Assembly (NCBI RefSeq): GCF_032362555.1
Contig: NC_083523.1
Span: 595,501 to 659,500, forward strand
Origin: Amyelois transitella
Taxonomy: Eukaryota > Arthropoda > Insecta > Lepidoptera > Pyralidae
DNA: 64,000 nucleotides
Reading direction: 5' to 3'
The position numbers and the translations under genes were made by a program. Position 1 is the first letter of the stretch. Each line of letters starts with the position of its first letter. The notes under the pieces are model-generated. The model was not told the origin of the DNA, made no database searches, and saw only the letters and a program-made list of their open reading frames with translations. Positions 48,901 to 56,813 of the stretch are shown here, in pieces.

Positions 48901-49949
48901 AGCGATGTGCTTCTATTTCTGCGACAGACGTTGCGAGCACCCTGGACAATGGTAGACTCAGTAGCTTTGATCAGGTCAGTCCAGCGAGTTGGTGATCGGC
49001 CGCTTGTTCTGCTTCCACCTGGGTAAAATCTACCACAAAGTCAATTCAGAATCCATAACATGTAATACTTTACCTTATATCGGTCCAAGGTGTCCACGGC
49101 GCGTGCGTAGCCATCTGCATTGTACACACATAATGCAGACAGAAGCTCGAACACCTGAACCAAATGAACAGGATTAATACATACATATAATCACGTCTAT
49201 ATCCCATGCGGGGTAGACAGAGCCAACAATCTAGGAAAGACTGATAGGCAACGTTCAGCTGCTGGGATGAGCAGGATTAATATACACATACATATAATCA
49301 CGTCTATATCCCTTGCGGGGTAGACAGAGCCAACAGTCTTGGAAAGACTGATAGGCCACGCTCAGCTGTTCGGCTTAATGATAGAATTGAGTTTCAAATT
49401 GTGACCGGTTGCTAGCCCATCGCCTAAAAGAAGAATCCCAAGTATATTACCCTATCCCTTAGTAGCCTTACGACATCCATACTACTATCATATTTCATCA
49501 TAATTTTTCTTGCATTCTCACCTCTTTGGAGAGGAATAAGTCAGGGTTTTGACAAGAAAAAAGAGTAATCTTTCCTTAGAGCATCCACTTAATTATATAA
49601 ATAATTAAGAAGAATCCAACCCATATTGGATCATGTCATTATGTTATATCAGGTCAAGAGTACCCGAAACCGCCGAGCTTGCATGAAGAGAACTATGAAT
49701 GTGGATGAAACGAAAGAAGTATGCAGAGATCATGGCAAGTGTAAAAATGTAGTCTCTGGTATTATGACAAAACTTGATGATAGAGATTAAAATGATCACA
49801 TTAATGGTAATCCTGATGAAGACAATGGAACCAAACCCACCTGTTTCTTGACGGGCGCTGCTGGTGAAGTTAGGGCCGCTGCCAACTTCCCTGCATACTC
49901 AGCGTGTTCCACGATATAGTCCAGACCCACACGGCTCTCCATGCCCACG
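23771..49949 (-). CDS. form3: INF2-type formin (insect Formin 3), 5' end missing
   Basis: Actin-nucleating formin. Minus-strand exons in order: 49949-49841, 49154-49074, 47719-47560, 46837-46804, 42170-42032, 41338-41159, 40168-40042, 39254-39061, 36485-36381, 35559-35399, 34566-34378, 34212-34086, 33509-33357, 32338-32141, 30778-30656, 29856-29733, 28830-28702, 27990-27850, 27462-27306, 26898-26774, 25880-25647 and 25161-23771 (TAA). All junctions are phase-compatible and give 1459 residues. Domain order (DID, FH1, FH2, WH2/DAD-like, long tail) and wording match INF2/Formin 3 rather than Diaphanous, DAAM or FHOD. The first exon here begins with one base of a split codon, so at least one upstream exon is missing; I found none up to 64000. 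Confidence 0.93.
25372..25538 (+). repeat. SINE-A, sense, truncated, with target duplication
   Basis: ACAGATGATCT flanks it on both sides. It lies in the last form3 intron. Confidence 0.93.
26097..26270 (-). mobile_element. Helitron-like element, third type
   Basis: On the minus strand it starts TCACTACATAGTATAAAAC and ends CCGGGGCGGGTCGCTAG. This is a short element type common in insects, with no coding capacity. Confidence 0.75.
26385..26600 (-). repeat. REP-C copy, antisense, with the intact TIR-element target
   Basis: Contains GTATGCTAAATCGCGCAAGC uninterrupted, the site occupied at 36787 in another copy. Confidence 0.78.
27115..27290 (-). repeat. REP-C copy, antisense, diverged
   Basis: TTGCTAAATCGCGATATCAA to GGCTCCCGCTACAAT; adjoins the form3 exon at 27306. 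Confidence 0.65.
27544..27597 (+). repeat. SINE-A tail stub, sense
   Basis: Only the last ~54 bp; 81 bp upstream (in gene direction) of the form3 exon at 27462. Confidence 0.85.
28262..28543 (-). repeat. SINE-A, antisense
   Basis: Carries a small internal duplication around CTATTGGCTCTATCTG near its 3' end. Confidence 0.9.
28702..28830 (-). CDS. form3: form3: WH2/DAD-like motif exon
   Basis: This exon directly after FH2 encodes [20 protein letters not shown]. It has the leucine-rich LL-x-D-I-R-x-G pattern that in INF2 both binds actin monomers and docks on the DID. Position and spacing agree with that role, which is inferred by homology. Confidence 0.8.
28900..29110 (+). repeat. REP-D-related copy
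   Basis: TTGAAGAAAATGCTGCAGTG and TGACGCCTTGGAAGCGGCAG; TTGACGTCAA-type motifs at both ends. Confidence 0.6.
29573..29705 (-). repeat. REP-D copy
   Basis: GAATAGAATAGAATAGATT start; ends 28 bp from the form3 exon donor at 29732. Confidence 0.75.
29733..36485 (-). CDS. form3: form3: FH2 actin-nucleation domain (8 exons)
   Basis: Exons carry [30 protein letters not shown] (the formin lasso/knob signature), [71 protein letters not shown] (the GNFLN core), [26 protein letters not shown], then coiled linker helices and [19 protein letters not shown], ending in an Arg/Ala-rich helix. The Ile of [12 protein letters not shown] and the Lys of [10 protein letters not shown], both important for actin binding in formins, are present. 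The domain looks intact and functional. Confidence 0.93.
29896..30159 (+). mobile_element. Helitron-like element (Lep1-like type)
   Basis: Full length: TCTATACTAATATTATAAAG to GCGGGCACAGCTAG, 264 bp, in a form3 intron. Confidence 0.82.
30380..30640 (+). repeat. SINE-A, sense
   Basis: A 10-bp loss in the head (ACCAACCACCGGACC); the tail ends just before the form3 donor at 30655. Confidence 0.88.
30987..31462 (+). repeat. Two truncated SINE-A copies, sense
   Basis: At 30987-31147 and 31295-31462, both starting mid-element and ending in TATG repeats. Confidence 0.85.
31861..32100. repeat. Interleaved inverted repeats inside a direct duplication
   Basis: Arms A 31907-31928, B 31944-31979, A' 31974-31995 and B' 32005-32040 pair perfectly as A/A' (22 bp) and B/B' (36 bp). 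Flanks carrying ATACCAGGCAGTACCATCAC are directly repeated at 31871 and 32061. Confidence 0.93.
32531..32790 (-). repeat. SINE-A, antisense
   Basis: Complete. Its head (GGGAACCACACGG) is followed by an inverted head-like TTCCCGGAGAG. The flanks TTCAAAATTCTATCTTTTAT recur at 32501 and 32902, so a larger local duplication is likely. Confidence 0.85.
33012..33272 (-). mobile_element. Helitron-like element (Lep1-like type), antisense
   Basis: CTAG at 33012 followed by ATGCGCTCGCGACTTCGTCC, ending at TAATAATATAGA on the plus strand. Confidence 0.8.
33717..34060 (-). repeat. Two SINE-A copies, antisense, one inside the other's tail
   Basis: 33717-33818 is cut at GATAGAATACATACATACAT, where the second copy (33820-34060) starts. 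Confidence 0.83.
34651..34884 (+). repeat. SINE-B, full length, sense
   Basis: Intact A and B boxes (GGGTTCGAATCCC); one of the better-preserved copies, lying in a form3 intron antisense to the gene. Confidence 0.9.
34953..35150 (+). repeat. REP-C copy, sense
   Basis: CCTTGTAGCGGGAGCGATGA to TTGGCTATAAACGTCACGTG, close to full length. Confidence 0.8.
35232..35346 (-). repeat. SINE-A, antisense, 5' truncated
   Basis: Ends at GATAGTTTTGAGATTCACAA, 53 bp from the form3 exon donor. Confidence 0.85.
35694..36070. repeat. SINE-A sense copy plus an antisense tail piece
   Basis: Full sense copy 35694-35957 and a short, internally deleted antisense piece at 35993-36068. Confidence 0.87.
36108..36380 (+). 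other. Open stretch of unknown origin in a form3 intron
   Basis: Plus-strand frame open for about 90 codons ([20 protein letters not shown], later [15 protein letters not shown] with a CxxC pair). It ends next to a form3 exon on the other strand. I do not recognise it, and splice sites are not obvious. Confidence 0.25.
36510..36735 (-). repeat. SINE-A, antisense, diverged
   Basis: Older copy; the head is reduced to CCGGAAACCCCACGGCAT and a REP-C copy follows directly. Confidence 0.8.
37398..37602 (-). repeat. SINE-A, antisense, truncated, with target duplication
   Basis: TCAAATGTCAGT on both sides (37398 and 37589); nested in the TIR element. Confidence 0.92.
37869..38185. repeat. 160-bp tandem duplication in the TIR element
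   Basis: Two adjacent units, starting at 37869 and 38029, share GCTTATAGCGCTATAAG and TTCAGCATCTGAATAAAT with few differences. Confidence 0.85.
38742..39009 (-). repeat. SINE-A, antisense
   Basis: Complete, ending 52 bp from the form3 FH1/FH2 exon donor at 39060. Confidence 0.9.
39061..40168 (-). CDS. form3: form3: proline-rich FH1 and start of FH2 (2 exons)
   Basis: Two exons encode a run of eight prolines after ALS, then [24 protein letters not shown] and [16 protein letters not shown]. These are profilin-binding tracts of modest length. The second exon ends in [16 protein letters not shown], the lasso start of FH2 (compare the LNW motif in other formins). The preceding segment carries a cluster CTCQH before the proline tract. 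Confidence 0.9.
39370..39573 (+). mobile_element. Helitron-like element, second type
   Basis: TCCTACTACTATTATAAAGG to GCGGGCGGCCTCTAG. The body includes CACGCAAAAACTACTGAACC and GAAGACCCAGAATAACATAT. Confidence 0.78.
40185..40350 (-). repeat. REP-E piece
   Basis: GAAACCTGCACATTCAGGC, TCCAATACGGGTTAGGTTCC and GGTTGCGGAGGTCATGGGAG. Confidence 0.65.
40430..40720 (+). mobile_element. RTE-like LINE fragment ending in a SINE-A-like tail
   Basis: Has a degenerate [20 protein letters not shown] and [14 protein letters not shown]. Then at about 40600 it passes into a sequence with the TACCCCGTAAGGGATGAAGACGTGA type of SINE-A 3' end and TATG repeats. Confidence 0.7.
40741..41115. repeat. Two SINE-A copies, tail to tail
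   Basis: A truncated sense copy (40741-40860) meets a full antisense copy (40861-41115) through ATTTATACATACATATGG. Together they can fold back. Confidence 0.88.
41159..49949 (-). CDS. form3: form3: armadillo-repeat DID region (6 exons)
   Basis: Encodes [20 protein letters not shown], then [89 protein letters not shown] and [20 protein letters not shown]. This is the Diaphanous inhibitory domain fold, which in INF2-type formins contacts the C-terminal DAD-like helix and restrains activity. The N-terminal helices of the domain are missing from the window. Introns are long and full of SINE-A, SINE-B and REP-C. Confidence 0.9.
41413..41545 (-). repeat. REP-D copy
   Basis: TTGAATAGAATAGAATA to GCGGCGGAACAAACTACTCT. 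Confidence 0.75.
41742..42006 (-). repeat. SINE-A, antisense
   Basis: Complete, 25 bp from the form3 exon donor at 42031. Confidence 0.92.
42203..42583 (-). repeat. SINE-B, antisense, split by a Helitron-like element
   Basis: Body at 42203-42290 and head at 42440-42583 are separated by the 140-bp element at 42296-42435. Confidence 0.88.
42296..42435 (+). mobile_element. 140-bp Helitron-like element
   Basis: Starts TCTATATATATAAAAATAA, carries TCGTTAGTCTCGCTAAAACT, has a short stem (GGTGAGAAAAATTCTCC) before the end, and closes in CTAG. Confidence 0.8.
42986..43247 (-). repeat. SINE-A, antisense
   Basis: Complete but diverged (CGCGGGGTAGACACGAGCC). Confidence 0.88.
43590..43692 (-). repeat. 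REP-C copy, antisense, partial
   Basis: Ends in AAATCGCGCAAGCAAAGATT; the rest is missing. Confidence 0.7.
43741..43984 (-). repeat. SINE-A, antisense, diverged
   Basis: Deletions in the GTCGCC block; one of the older copies. Confidence 0.82.
44038..44266 (+). repeat. SINE-B, sense, tail lost
   Basis: B box mutated (GGTGCGAATCCC) and a four-base insertion after the A box. It ends at TCAGTGTAATT before the usual CCCGTATAT. Confidence 0.85.
44518..44652 (+). repeat. SINE-A, sense, both ends missing
   Basis: Runs from ATACTTAAGATTCTTC to CTACCCCGTAAT, without head or tail. Confidence 0.82.
44655..45239. other. AT-rich form3 intron sequence
   Basis: Homopolymer-rich sequence without recognised elements. 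Confidence 0.4.
45240..45355 (+). repeat. REP-E piece, other end
   Basis: TTTAGTCCCGGTCGCATCCT, GGAGAGGAGCCCGGGGTATG and CCTGGATTGGGTGAGTCAGG. Confidence 0.65.
45786..45910 (+). repeat. REP-E piece
   Basis: Same block as at 45240, continuing to CGAAGCGACTCCCATCTGAC. A further worn piece lies at 46228-46310. Confidence 0.65.
46013..46130 (+). repeat. SINE-A, sense, with internal deletion
   Basis: The head (TGCCGTGTGGTTTCCGG) is joined directly to the tail (TGTTGGCTCTGTCTATTCC), losing the middle ~150 bp. Confidence 0.85.
46317..46362. repeat. 22-bp perfect palindrome with 2-nt loop
   Basis: Arms 46317-46338 and 46341-46362; the centre is AAAAACTTTTTTT-like. Confidence 0.95.
46380..46790. 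other. AT-rich form3 intron sequence
   Basis: Nothing recognised apart from two TTAATTTGATTTATTTT-like blocks near 46530 and 46561, suggesting a small tandem duplication. Confidence 0.4.
46804..46837 (-). CDS. form3: form3: 34-bp microexon in the DID
   Basis: Flanked by TTTATTTCAG and GTGAGTAA on the minus strand, it carries two bases, ten codons and two bases ([10 protein letters not shown] with split codons on both sides). It joins RVRNEFIG to [10 protein letters not shown]. Without it the frame would break and the conserved leucine-rich helix would be lost, so it is constitutive. Confidence 0.88.
46868..47010 (+). mobile_element. RTE-like LINE 3' end, same family as 12.8 kb
   Basis: [20 protein letters not shown] and [11 protein letters not shown] with stop, then TTTATGTATGTATG. 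Strongly 5'-truncated; sits in a form3 intron on the opposite strand to the gene. Confidence 0.8.
47020..47559 (-). repeat. Decayed tandem copies of a form3 exon end and intron
   Basis: At least three diverged units of about 150 bp, starting near 47113, 47256 and 47409, precede the real exon end at 47561. Each resembles the exon part coding RVRNEFIG plus the donor and the next ~75 bp of intron. None keeps an open frame across the exon part. Confidence 0.75.
47720..48428. other. form3 intron sequence
   Basis: No repeat family or exon recognised. Confidence 0.4.
48429..48473. repeat. 18-bp inverted repeat with 9-nt loop
   Basis: Arms 48429-48446 and 48456-48473 (CTCAATCTTGTCGA in the left arm), loop AGAATGGTC. 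Confidence 0.93.
48520..48720 (-). repeat. Very old SINE-B copy, antisense
   Basis: Recognisable only by the order AATACTTTTATAGATAAACG, AGAGCAATCAAAAAGT and a ruined B-box region (CCGCGAATCGGACC). Confidence 0.6.
49180..49490 (-). repeat. Two SINE-A copies in tandem, antisense
   Basis: Short copy 49180-49270 and longer copy 49284-49490, each after GCAGGATTAATA, which looks like the target duplication. Confidence 0.87.
49651..49765 (+). mobile_element. RTE-like LINE fragment
   Basis: Carries the [16 protein letters not shown] segment of the same LINE family and breaks off after the KCKNVVSG codons, before the tail. Confidence 0.7.
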
Positions 49950-50002
49950 CTGTAACAAATAAAAAAAAATATCATAAAACTGTCCAAAATACATTTATGA
50001 AC

Positions 50003-50358
50003 ATACATAAAATCACGTCTATATCTAATGCGGGGCAGACAGAGCCAACAGTCTTGGAAAGACTGACAAGCCACGTTCAGCTGTTGGGATGGGCAGGATT
50101 AATACATACATATAATCACGTCTATATCTTTTGCAGGGTAGACAGAGCCAACAGTTTTGGAAAGACTGATATGCCATGTTCAGCTATTTGGCTTAATGAT
50201 AGAATTGACATTCAAATAGTGACAGGTTGCAAGCCCATCGCCTAAAAGAAGAGTCCCAAGTTTATAAGTCTATCTCTTAGACGCTTTTTACGACATCCAT
50301 GGGAAAGAGATGTAGTGGTCCTATTCTCTTTTATATTGATGCGTGAACCACACGGTAC
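50003..50358 (-). repeat. Two SINE-A copies in tandem, antisense
   Basis: The first, short piece ends in GGGATGGGCAGGATTAATA, nearly the same junction as at 49270. The two loci are therefore paralogous segments, or one duplicated the other. Confidence 0.85.
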
Positions 50359-50524
50359 TTAAGCCAAGAAAGTTACTAAAGCAAATGTAATTCTTTAGTT
50401 AATTTAATTTTAATTAAAGTTGCTTGTTATTCATATTATTAGCATCTTTAGTGATGATAAAATTAACCTAACTCAGGAAGTCATCCATAAAAAAAAGAAT
50501 ATGTTTTTATTTGTTTTTATTTTT

Positions 50525-50762
50525 GACGGCCTCTGTGGCGCAGCGGTAGTACGCTTGTCTGTGACACCGGAGGTCCCGGGTTCAGATCCCGGCCAGGGCA
50601 TGATGAAAAAATAACTTTTTCTGATTGGCCTGGGTCTTGGATGCTTATATATATAAGTATTTATTATAAAATATAGTATCGTTGAGTTAGCATCTCGTAA
50701 CACAAGTCGCGAACTTACTTCGAGGCTAACTCAATCTGTGTAAGTTGTCCGGTATATATTTA
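50525..50762 (+). repeat. SINE-B, full length, sense
   Basis: Complete from GACGGCCTCTGTGG to the GTATATATTTA end, with one change in the B box (TTCAGATCC). Confidence 0.9.
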
Positions 50763-50956
50763 TTATTTTTTATTGTATTTTTTTCATTTCATTTGTTCCA
50801 ACTACTAATAATCTAAGTGTGAAAGTAAGTTTGTTTATTTATTTGTTACCTCTTAACAGTTAAAATACTGAACCAAATACATATGTACCTATATAATATA
50901 TGAAAAATTTCATGGAGATTTCGTGAAGAACAGAAATTGACGAAGAAGTTATTCAC

Positions 50957-51012
50957 TTCCTTATCCTTTACGGTGTAGACAGAGCCAACAGTTTCGTAAA
51001 GACTCGAAGTGA
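50957..51012 (-). repeat. SINE-A tail stub, antisense
   Basis: TTATCCTTTACGGTGTAGAC plus the GACTCGAAG end only. Confidence 0.6.
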
Positions 51013-51535
51013 AGAATCCTCGTGGGTTCAGCAGGTCCAATTTACTTACATCGCCATTTTAGATACATAAACATTTTGCATCATTGACATTCATCATTCT
51101 TTTCATGCAAGCTTTATGATACGTAAAATTTGATCTCAATAAATTTTTGACGTCTTCCCGATTTATTTTTTACTTTTAAATATTTAGGCCTTAAAGAGCC
51201 TTACAATGAAGCCTTAAGCCTCAGACGGCATGTAATTTACATGCCGTGCTTGACCACACCTATCTGCGACAAACTGGTGATAGCAATCAACCAAAGCCTT
51301 GAGCTATACAATCGTTAAAACCGAATCGATTATAGTTCTATTAAAATTGTGGTCCATATTCATGACATGTAGTGATTTAATTTTCAGTTTGTAATATGTT
51401 TATTATAATACCTATTGTTATATCAATGTCCACTGGTATTGTTCAATTCAATTCAAATTTCTTTATTTTTCTTCACAATCTAAACATGACACAGACTTAT
51501 AGTAAAAATTACACGGTTCAATGGTCAATGGTTCA

Positions 51536-51779
51536 ATGGTCACGTCATTATCCCTAGCGAGGTAGACAGAGCCACCAGTCTTGAAAAGACTGATAGGTCA
51601 CGCTCAGCTGTTTGTCTTAGTGATAGAATTGAGATTAAAATAGTGACAGGTTGCTAGCCAATCGTCTTATACAGAATTCCAAGTTTGTAATCCTATCCCT
51701 TTGTCGTTTACGACATCCGTGGGAAAGAGATGGAGTGGTCCTATTCTTTTTTGTATTGGTGCCGGGAACCACACGGCAA
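51536..51779 (-). repeat. SINE-A, antisense
   Basis: Nearly complete; preceded by two short CAATGGTTCAATGGTCA repeats. Confidence 0.88.
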
Positions 51780-51904
51780 ATTAATACTAGTTTTATTATG
51801 ATTGATGATTTAAAAATTTTAAGATTATAAAACATCTTGTTTTTATGAGTGTGGGTGTTTTTTTATCTGTAAGTACTTACACATTAGATTAATAATTTAG
51901 TCAT

Positions 51905-52120
51905 CAAAAGATTGAAAGGCCACGTTCAGCTATTTGGTTTAATGATAGAATTGAGATTCGAATAGTGACAGGTCGCTAGCCCACCGCTTAAAGGAGGAAT
52001 CCCAAGTATTCCATTCCAAGTCTATCCCTTATTCACCTTTTACTACTATCCATAAGGTGGAGGTTAAGATGTGGAGTGGTCCTTTACTTTTTTATTGGTG
52101 CCGGGAACCACACGGCACGG
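51905..52120 (-). repeat. SINE-A, antisense, 3' truncated
   Basis: Keeps the head but begins at AAAGATTGAAAGGCCACG, so it lost its tail. Confidence 0.83.
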
Positions 52121-52449
52121 AAAAAACTTGATCTAAACAAAAATATCGTCAACACAAAAGTTAGCTATATATGTAGGTATGTATATTTATGCAATCATAA
52201 CGCTAATCTGTCAGTCCGTTGCACAATCACGTTGTAAGGTCGATACGATATGAATCTTTGTCATTTCATAGGTAAACGACCTTAAACTTTATAGCTTTAG
52301 ATATAGAGATTAGTTTTATAATTGACATTTGTATTGGTGCTGGGTCAAAGGGTAAGTTTATAGAATTAAGACGTTTATAGAGGTAGCATGTCAAATTGCA
52401 CTATGTGCTTAACTATATCATAGAAAGCTCGATCGCCCAGGTACAACGC

Positions 52450-52734
52450 ATACCTGTGCCCGCGCTTCATTCGCGTGGAATAGTTATTTTCGGTTGGTTT
52501 CGGTCGGTTGAATTTTGTTTAATTTCTCAAGGATTAATAATTTTCTCCGTTTTTTTTTCACATTTTCCATTATTTCTTTGCTCCTTATAGTTGCAGCGTG
52601 ATGTAATAAAGCCTTAAGCCTTCCTCGATAAATGGTCTATTCAACACAAAAATCATTTTTCAATTCGAACCAGTAGTTCCTGCGATTAGCGCGTTCAAAC
52701 AAAGAAACTTTTCAGCTTTATAATTTTGTATAGA
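52450..52734 (-). mobile_element. Helitron-like element (Lep1-like type), antisense
   Basis: Same body as the 33.0-kb copy but without the CTAG end, and with a diverged centre. Confidence 0.7.
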
Positions 52735-52774
52735 TTATGTTGTGAACTATTTATGTAACAACGAAACTATTTTT

Positions 52775-53290
52775 GTAAAAAAAGCGACCAAAGTCCGGCT
52801 TGTACGTGCATTGATCTTCCCGATTTTCCTTTACGCAGCGGAAACGTGGACCCTACGAGACACTGAGAGAAAACGCATAGATGCCCTGGAGATGTGGTGC
52901 TGGAGAAGAATGCTTGGAGTGGTGTGGACAGACTTTCGCACCAACCAGTCCATTCTCCAGGAACTCAGAATCAAGCATCGCTTATCTTCCTTAGTGCAGG
53001 CTCGAATTCTCTCTTTCTTCGGGCACGTGTCGCGTCGTAACGAGGCATCCATTGAACGACTGGTGGTGCAGGGGCGAGTTGAGGGTACCCGACCTCGAGG
53101 CAGGTCACCCATGAGGTGGACAGATCAAATAAAATCGGCACTAGGTGACCCTCTCTGTGAATGCTCCAGAAAGGCAAGATGCGCGACCATTGGCGAAAAA
53201 TTGTAAAGCGAGCCACTAACCCTTCTGTACGACCACGACCACTCTGACAAGAGTGTAACGCATAAGAAGAAGAACGTCAAATAAAATTAC
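52775..53290 (+). mobile_element. RTE-like LINE 3' fragment
   Basis: Encodes VRLVRALIFPIFLYAAETWT, then EMWCWRRMLGVVW and RILSFFGHVSRRN, the C-terminal part of RTE-type reverse transcriptases. A frameshift near 53175 moves the original ending (KMRDHWRKIVKRATNPS) into another frame. The 3' end CGACCACGACCACTCTGAC also occurs near 6708. Confidence 0.85.
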
Positions 53291-53777
53291 CAATTCGACT
53301 GTTCACAAGTTTTATCACTTTTTTCATGATAATAACAAATTTATGATTTAATCTAATTATACAGTCCATCTTTTCACAGCAGATTATTTACCAAATAAAC
53401 ATTTTTTCTTTCTTTTTTTCTTCACACGGGCACGGGCACTTCACTGTACATACACCGATTTTTAAAGTTCACGACGACGTCTTAATAATAAATATATTGA
53501 ACATACATATATCATTGTATCTTTCAACACGTCCATCATAGTTATGTACGCCCTAATGGTCCGTTAGTTACAGGTATGCGGTTCAGAGCCGTCAAAACAG
53601 TAACAGATACATATCTGTTTCCGGCAACAAATGAATTGTTTTAGATTTATGTTTAATTCAATTATAGTATGTCTATAAACTTTTAAAATATTAACTTAAA
53701 ATTTCCTTAAAAATTTTTTACTTTTTCTAATATAAGACTTACTTAGAAAAAGTAAAAATTTTTTTATACATAAAAAT
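53291..53777. other. Sequence upstream of form3, unassigned
   Basis: No coding exon with an INF2-like N-terminal DID sequence seen on the minus strand. A short inverted pair AGAAAAAGTAAA-type lies at 53720-53760. Confidence 0.35.
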
Positions 53778-54046
53778 TATGCCGTGTGGTTCCCGGCACC
53801 AATACAAAAAAGAATAGGACCACTCCATCTCTTTCCCATGGATGTCGTAAAAGGCGACTATGGCTTACAAACTTGGGATTCTTTTTTAGGCGGTGGGCTA
53901 GCAACCTGTCGCTATTTGAATCTCAATTCTATCATTAAGCCAAATAGCTGAACGTGACCATTCAGTCTTTTCAAGACTGTTGGCTCTGTCTACCCCGCAA
54001 GGGATATAGACCTGACCATATGTAGGTATGTATGTATGTATGCATA
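53778..54046 (+). repeat. SINE-A, sense
   Basis: Complete, with long TATG tail. CATAAAAATTA occurs before (53769) and after (54042) and is a likely target duplication. Confidence 0.92.
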
Positions 54047-54429
54047 AAAATTACTTGTTGTTATAAGTTTGACATTAATCTCTGTGTGTCAGTGTGTTTG
54101 TTTGTGGCAACGTAGCTCATGAACAGATGACTTAACATTACAAAATTAATGATTTTTATTTATATAAATAACAGACACATAACTTCTAAAAATTTTTGTG
54201 AAAGCACCCTCAATGTGGGTACACCTACACATAGTACATACGTCTACATCGCTTACCAGATAGACAGAGCCAACAGTCTTGAAAAGACAATCTAATATTT
54301 ATTTATATACTTTCTTACATCTACCATTACAGACTAAATCGAATGCGATAGTGAATAATCAATCATATCATTATCCTTAGTGCTAAAATAGAAACAATGT
54401 AGCCAAACTAGACCAAACTAAATTGTAAT

Positions 54430-54830
54430 AGGTACATACATTTAAAATCACGTCTGTATCCCTTGCGGGCTAAACAGAGTCCATAGTCTTGATATGACTG
54501 ATAGGCCACGTTCAGCTGTTTGGTTCTACAATAGTTTTTTTTGGACGTATTACACAGATTGAGTTAGCCTCGAAGTAAGTTCTAGACTTGTGTTACGAGA
54601 TACTAACTCAACGATACCTACTATATTTTATAATAAATACTTATATAAGTAGATAAATATCCAAGACCCAGGCCAATCAGAGAAAGTTCTTTTCTCATCA
54701 TGCTCTGGCCGGGATTCGAACCCGGGACCTCCGGTGTCACAGACAAGCGTACTACCGCTGCGCCACAGAGGCCGTCGTAATTGAGATTCAATTAGTGACA
54801 GGTTGCCAGCCCATCGCCTGAACAAATCGT
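54430..54830 (-). repeat. SINE-A, antisense, split by SINE-B
   Basis: Parts 54430-54530 and 54778-54825 flank the SINE-B at 54541. Confidence 0.85.
54541..54776 (-). repeat. SINE-B, antisense, inserted in a SINE-A
   Basis: SINE-A sequence stops at about 54530 and resumes at 54778 (GTAATTGAGATTCAATTAGTGA), so SINE-B landed in a pre-existing SINE-A. Confidence 0.85.
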
Positions 54831-54971
54831 AATACCTACAATTGGAAAGTATTTCTAGAATTTTGACGCAGACCTGGGCGTCCTTCCTTGCCCACCAATT
54901 TACATAGCTTGCGGTGTGGTGCAAGTTTTAGAAAGTAGCGGATATTTATATTTGTAGGAACACACATATCT

Positions 54972-55320
54972 TGCCGTGTGGTTCCCGGCACCAATAAAAA
55001 AAAGAATAGGACCACTCCATCTCGTTCCAATGGATGTCGTAAAAGACGACTAAGGGATAGGCTTATAAACTTGGGATTCTTCTTTTAGGCGACGGGCTAG
55101 CAACCTGTCACTATTTGAATCTCAATTCTATCATTAAACCAAAAAGCTCAATGTGGCCTATCAGTCTTTTCAAGACTGTTGGTTCTGTCTACCCCGCAAG
55201 GGATATAGACGTGATTATATGTATGTACATATCTTATTATTTACGGGGAAGACAGAGCCAACAGTCTAAAGAGACTGAATGACCACGTTCAGGTGCATGG
55301 CTTAATGATGGATATAAGGT
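54972..55320. repeat. SINE-A sense copy followed by an antisense fragment
   Basis: Sense copy 54972-55232 is complete. 55240-55320 is a decayed antisense fragment (GGGGAAGACAGAGCCAACAG). Confidence 0.86.
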
Positions 55321-55797
55321 TAATTAGAGAAAGACTTTACAGTCTTAGGTTAGAAATTAAAAAAAAAAATTGTCAAAAAACTACTTCTCAATCTAAAGTC
55401 TTCTAAAATAGTCTTTTTAAGGATCCTTAACTTAAATCAGACTTTAAACACAAAATATTTTATTTTTAAATAGGTAGGTAGATTTAAATAATAAATAAAA
55501 AAATCATCTATTGAAGATACAAAGATTTACGATGTTTGCAAAAATAAAATAAATTAAGCCGAAATTAATTAATGTGCCGTAATAATTAATGTGAAATTTA
55601 TTAATAATTAAGACGGAAAAATATTCTAATTGAGGAGAAAGAAGAAATAAGTAAGTTTTTTCATAAGTTCATAACAAATGAGTGTATGACATGAACCAAC
55701 CCAGATTCTAAACCAGTAGTTCTGACCGCCCACGCCAAAGTCTCAACTCGGATACAGAACAATTATATTTTGTACGTCAGTCAGTATATATGATATA

Positions 55798-56230
55798 TAC
55801 ATATATTCACGTCTATATCCCTTGCGGGGTAGACAGAACAGTCTTGAAAATACTGATAGGCCACTTTCAGCTGTTTGGCTTATTGATAGAATTGAGATTC
55901 GTATAAAGTGACAGATTGCTAGCCCGTCGCCTAAAATTAGAATCTTAAGTTTAGTCTATCCCTTAGTCGCCTTTTACGACATCCATGGGAAAGAGTTGGA
56001 GTGGTCCTATTCTTTTTTCTATTGGTGCCGGGAACCACACGGCACAGTCAGTAATCAATTGCTTGTTATTTTAAAGCTCTACTTCTGCTGCGTGTACACA
56101 GTTGCATATCACGTCTATATACCTTACGGGGTAGACAGAGCCAACAGTCCTTAAAAAGACTAAAAGGCCTCGTTTCGCTGTGATGGAATTGAGATTCAAA
56201 TATTGACAGGTTGTTAGTCCATCGATTAGA
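55798..56230 (-). repeat. Two SINE-A copies, antisense
   Basis: Nearly complete 55798-56045, then truncated and diverged 56106-56230. Confidence 0.86.
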
Positions 56231-56813
56231 ATACTACAATTCTTTTTACTTTAAAAATATAGGGCATCATTAAAAGCTGAGATGTCATCTATTGTTTCTG
56301 AAAAGTATCATCAATATATGTAATATCAACAAAAACGGTTAGACCGAACAACATTCTTGGAAGTAGATGATTAACTGTTTATGCTGATGGTGACATCTGC
56401 CATTTTATAAACAAACTATAAGCTGTTGATTATATAGGATTATATTATGAGCATATTGCGTAGGTCTGAGAATCGGCTAACATCTATATCTCATACCCCT
56501 TAGTGATAAGGGTTATCCACCTTTAATATTTATTATAACTAGAAATTACTTAAAAAATATTTAGATGGCAAAACAACGTTTGCCGGGACAGCTAGTTTTT
56601 TTTAATATAAATATACCGGTTTATACCCTAAGTGAGTACATACAGACATACATACATACAGTACACACGACCTCGTAACAAGGCCCTCCCGATTTGGTCA
56701 GGTCGTTTGGTGTCAGCACTCGCCCTTATAAACAACTGGTTGGAACTATGGAAAATTTTGTTGAACACAGCTGTGTTATTTTGTTATACGTTTTGGTCAG
56801 GATCAGGATCTTA

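Noticed and set aside
54836-55030. Minus-strand ORF considered as the missing N-terminal form3 exon
   Set aside because: The translation has no similarity to the DID N-terminus, and half of it is SINE-A head sequence.
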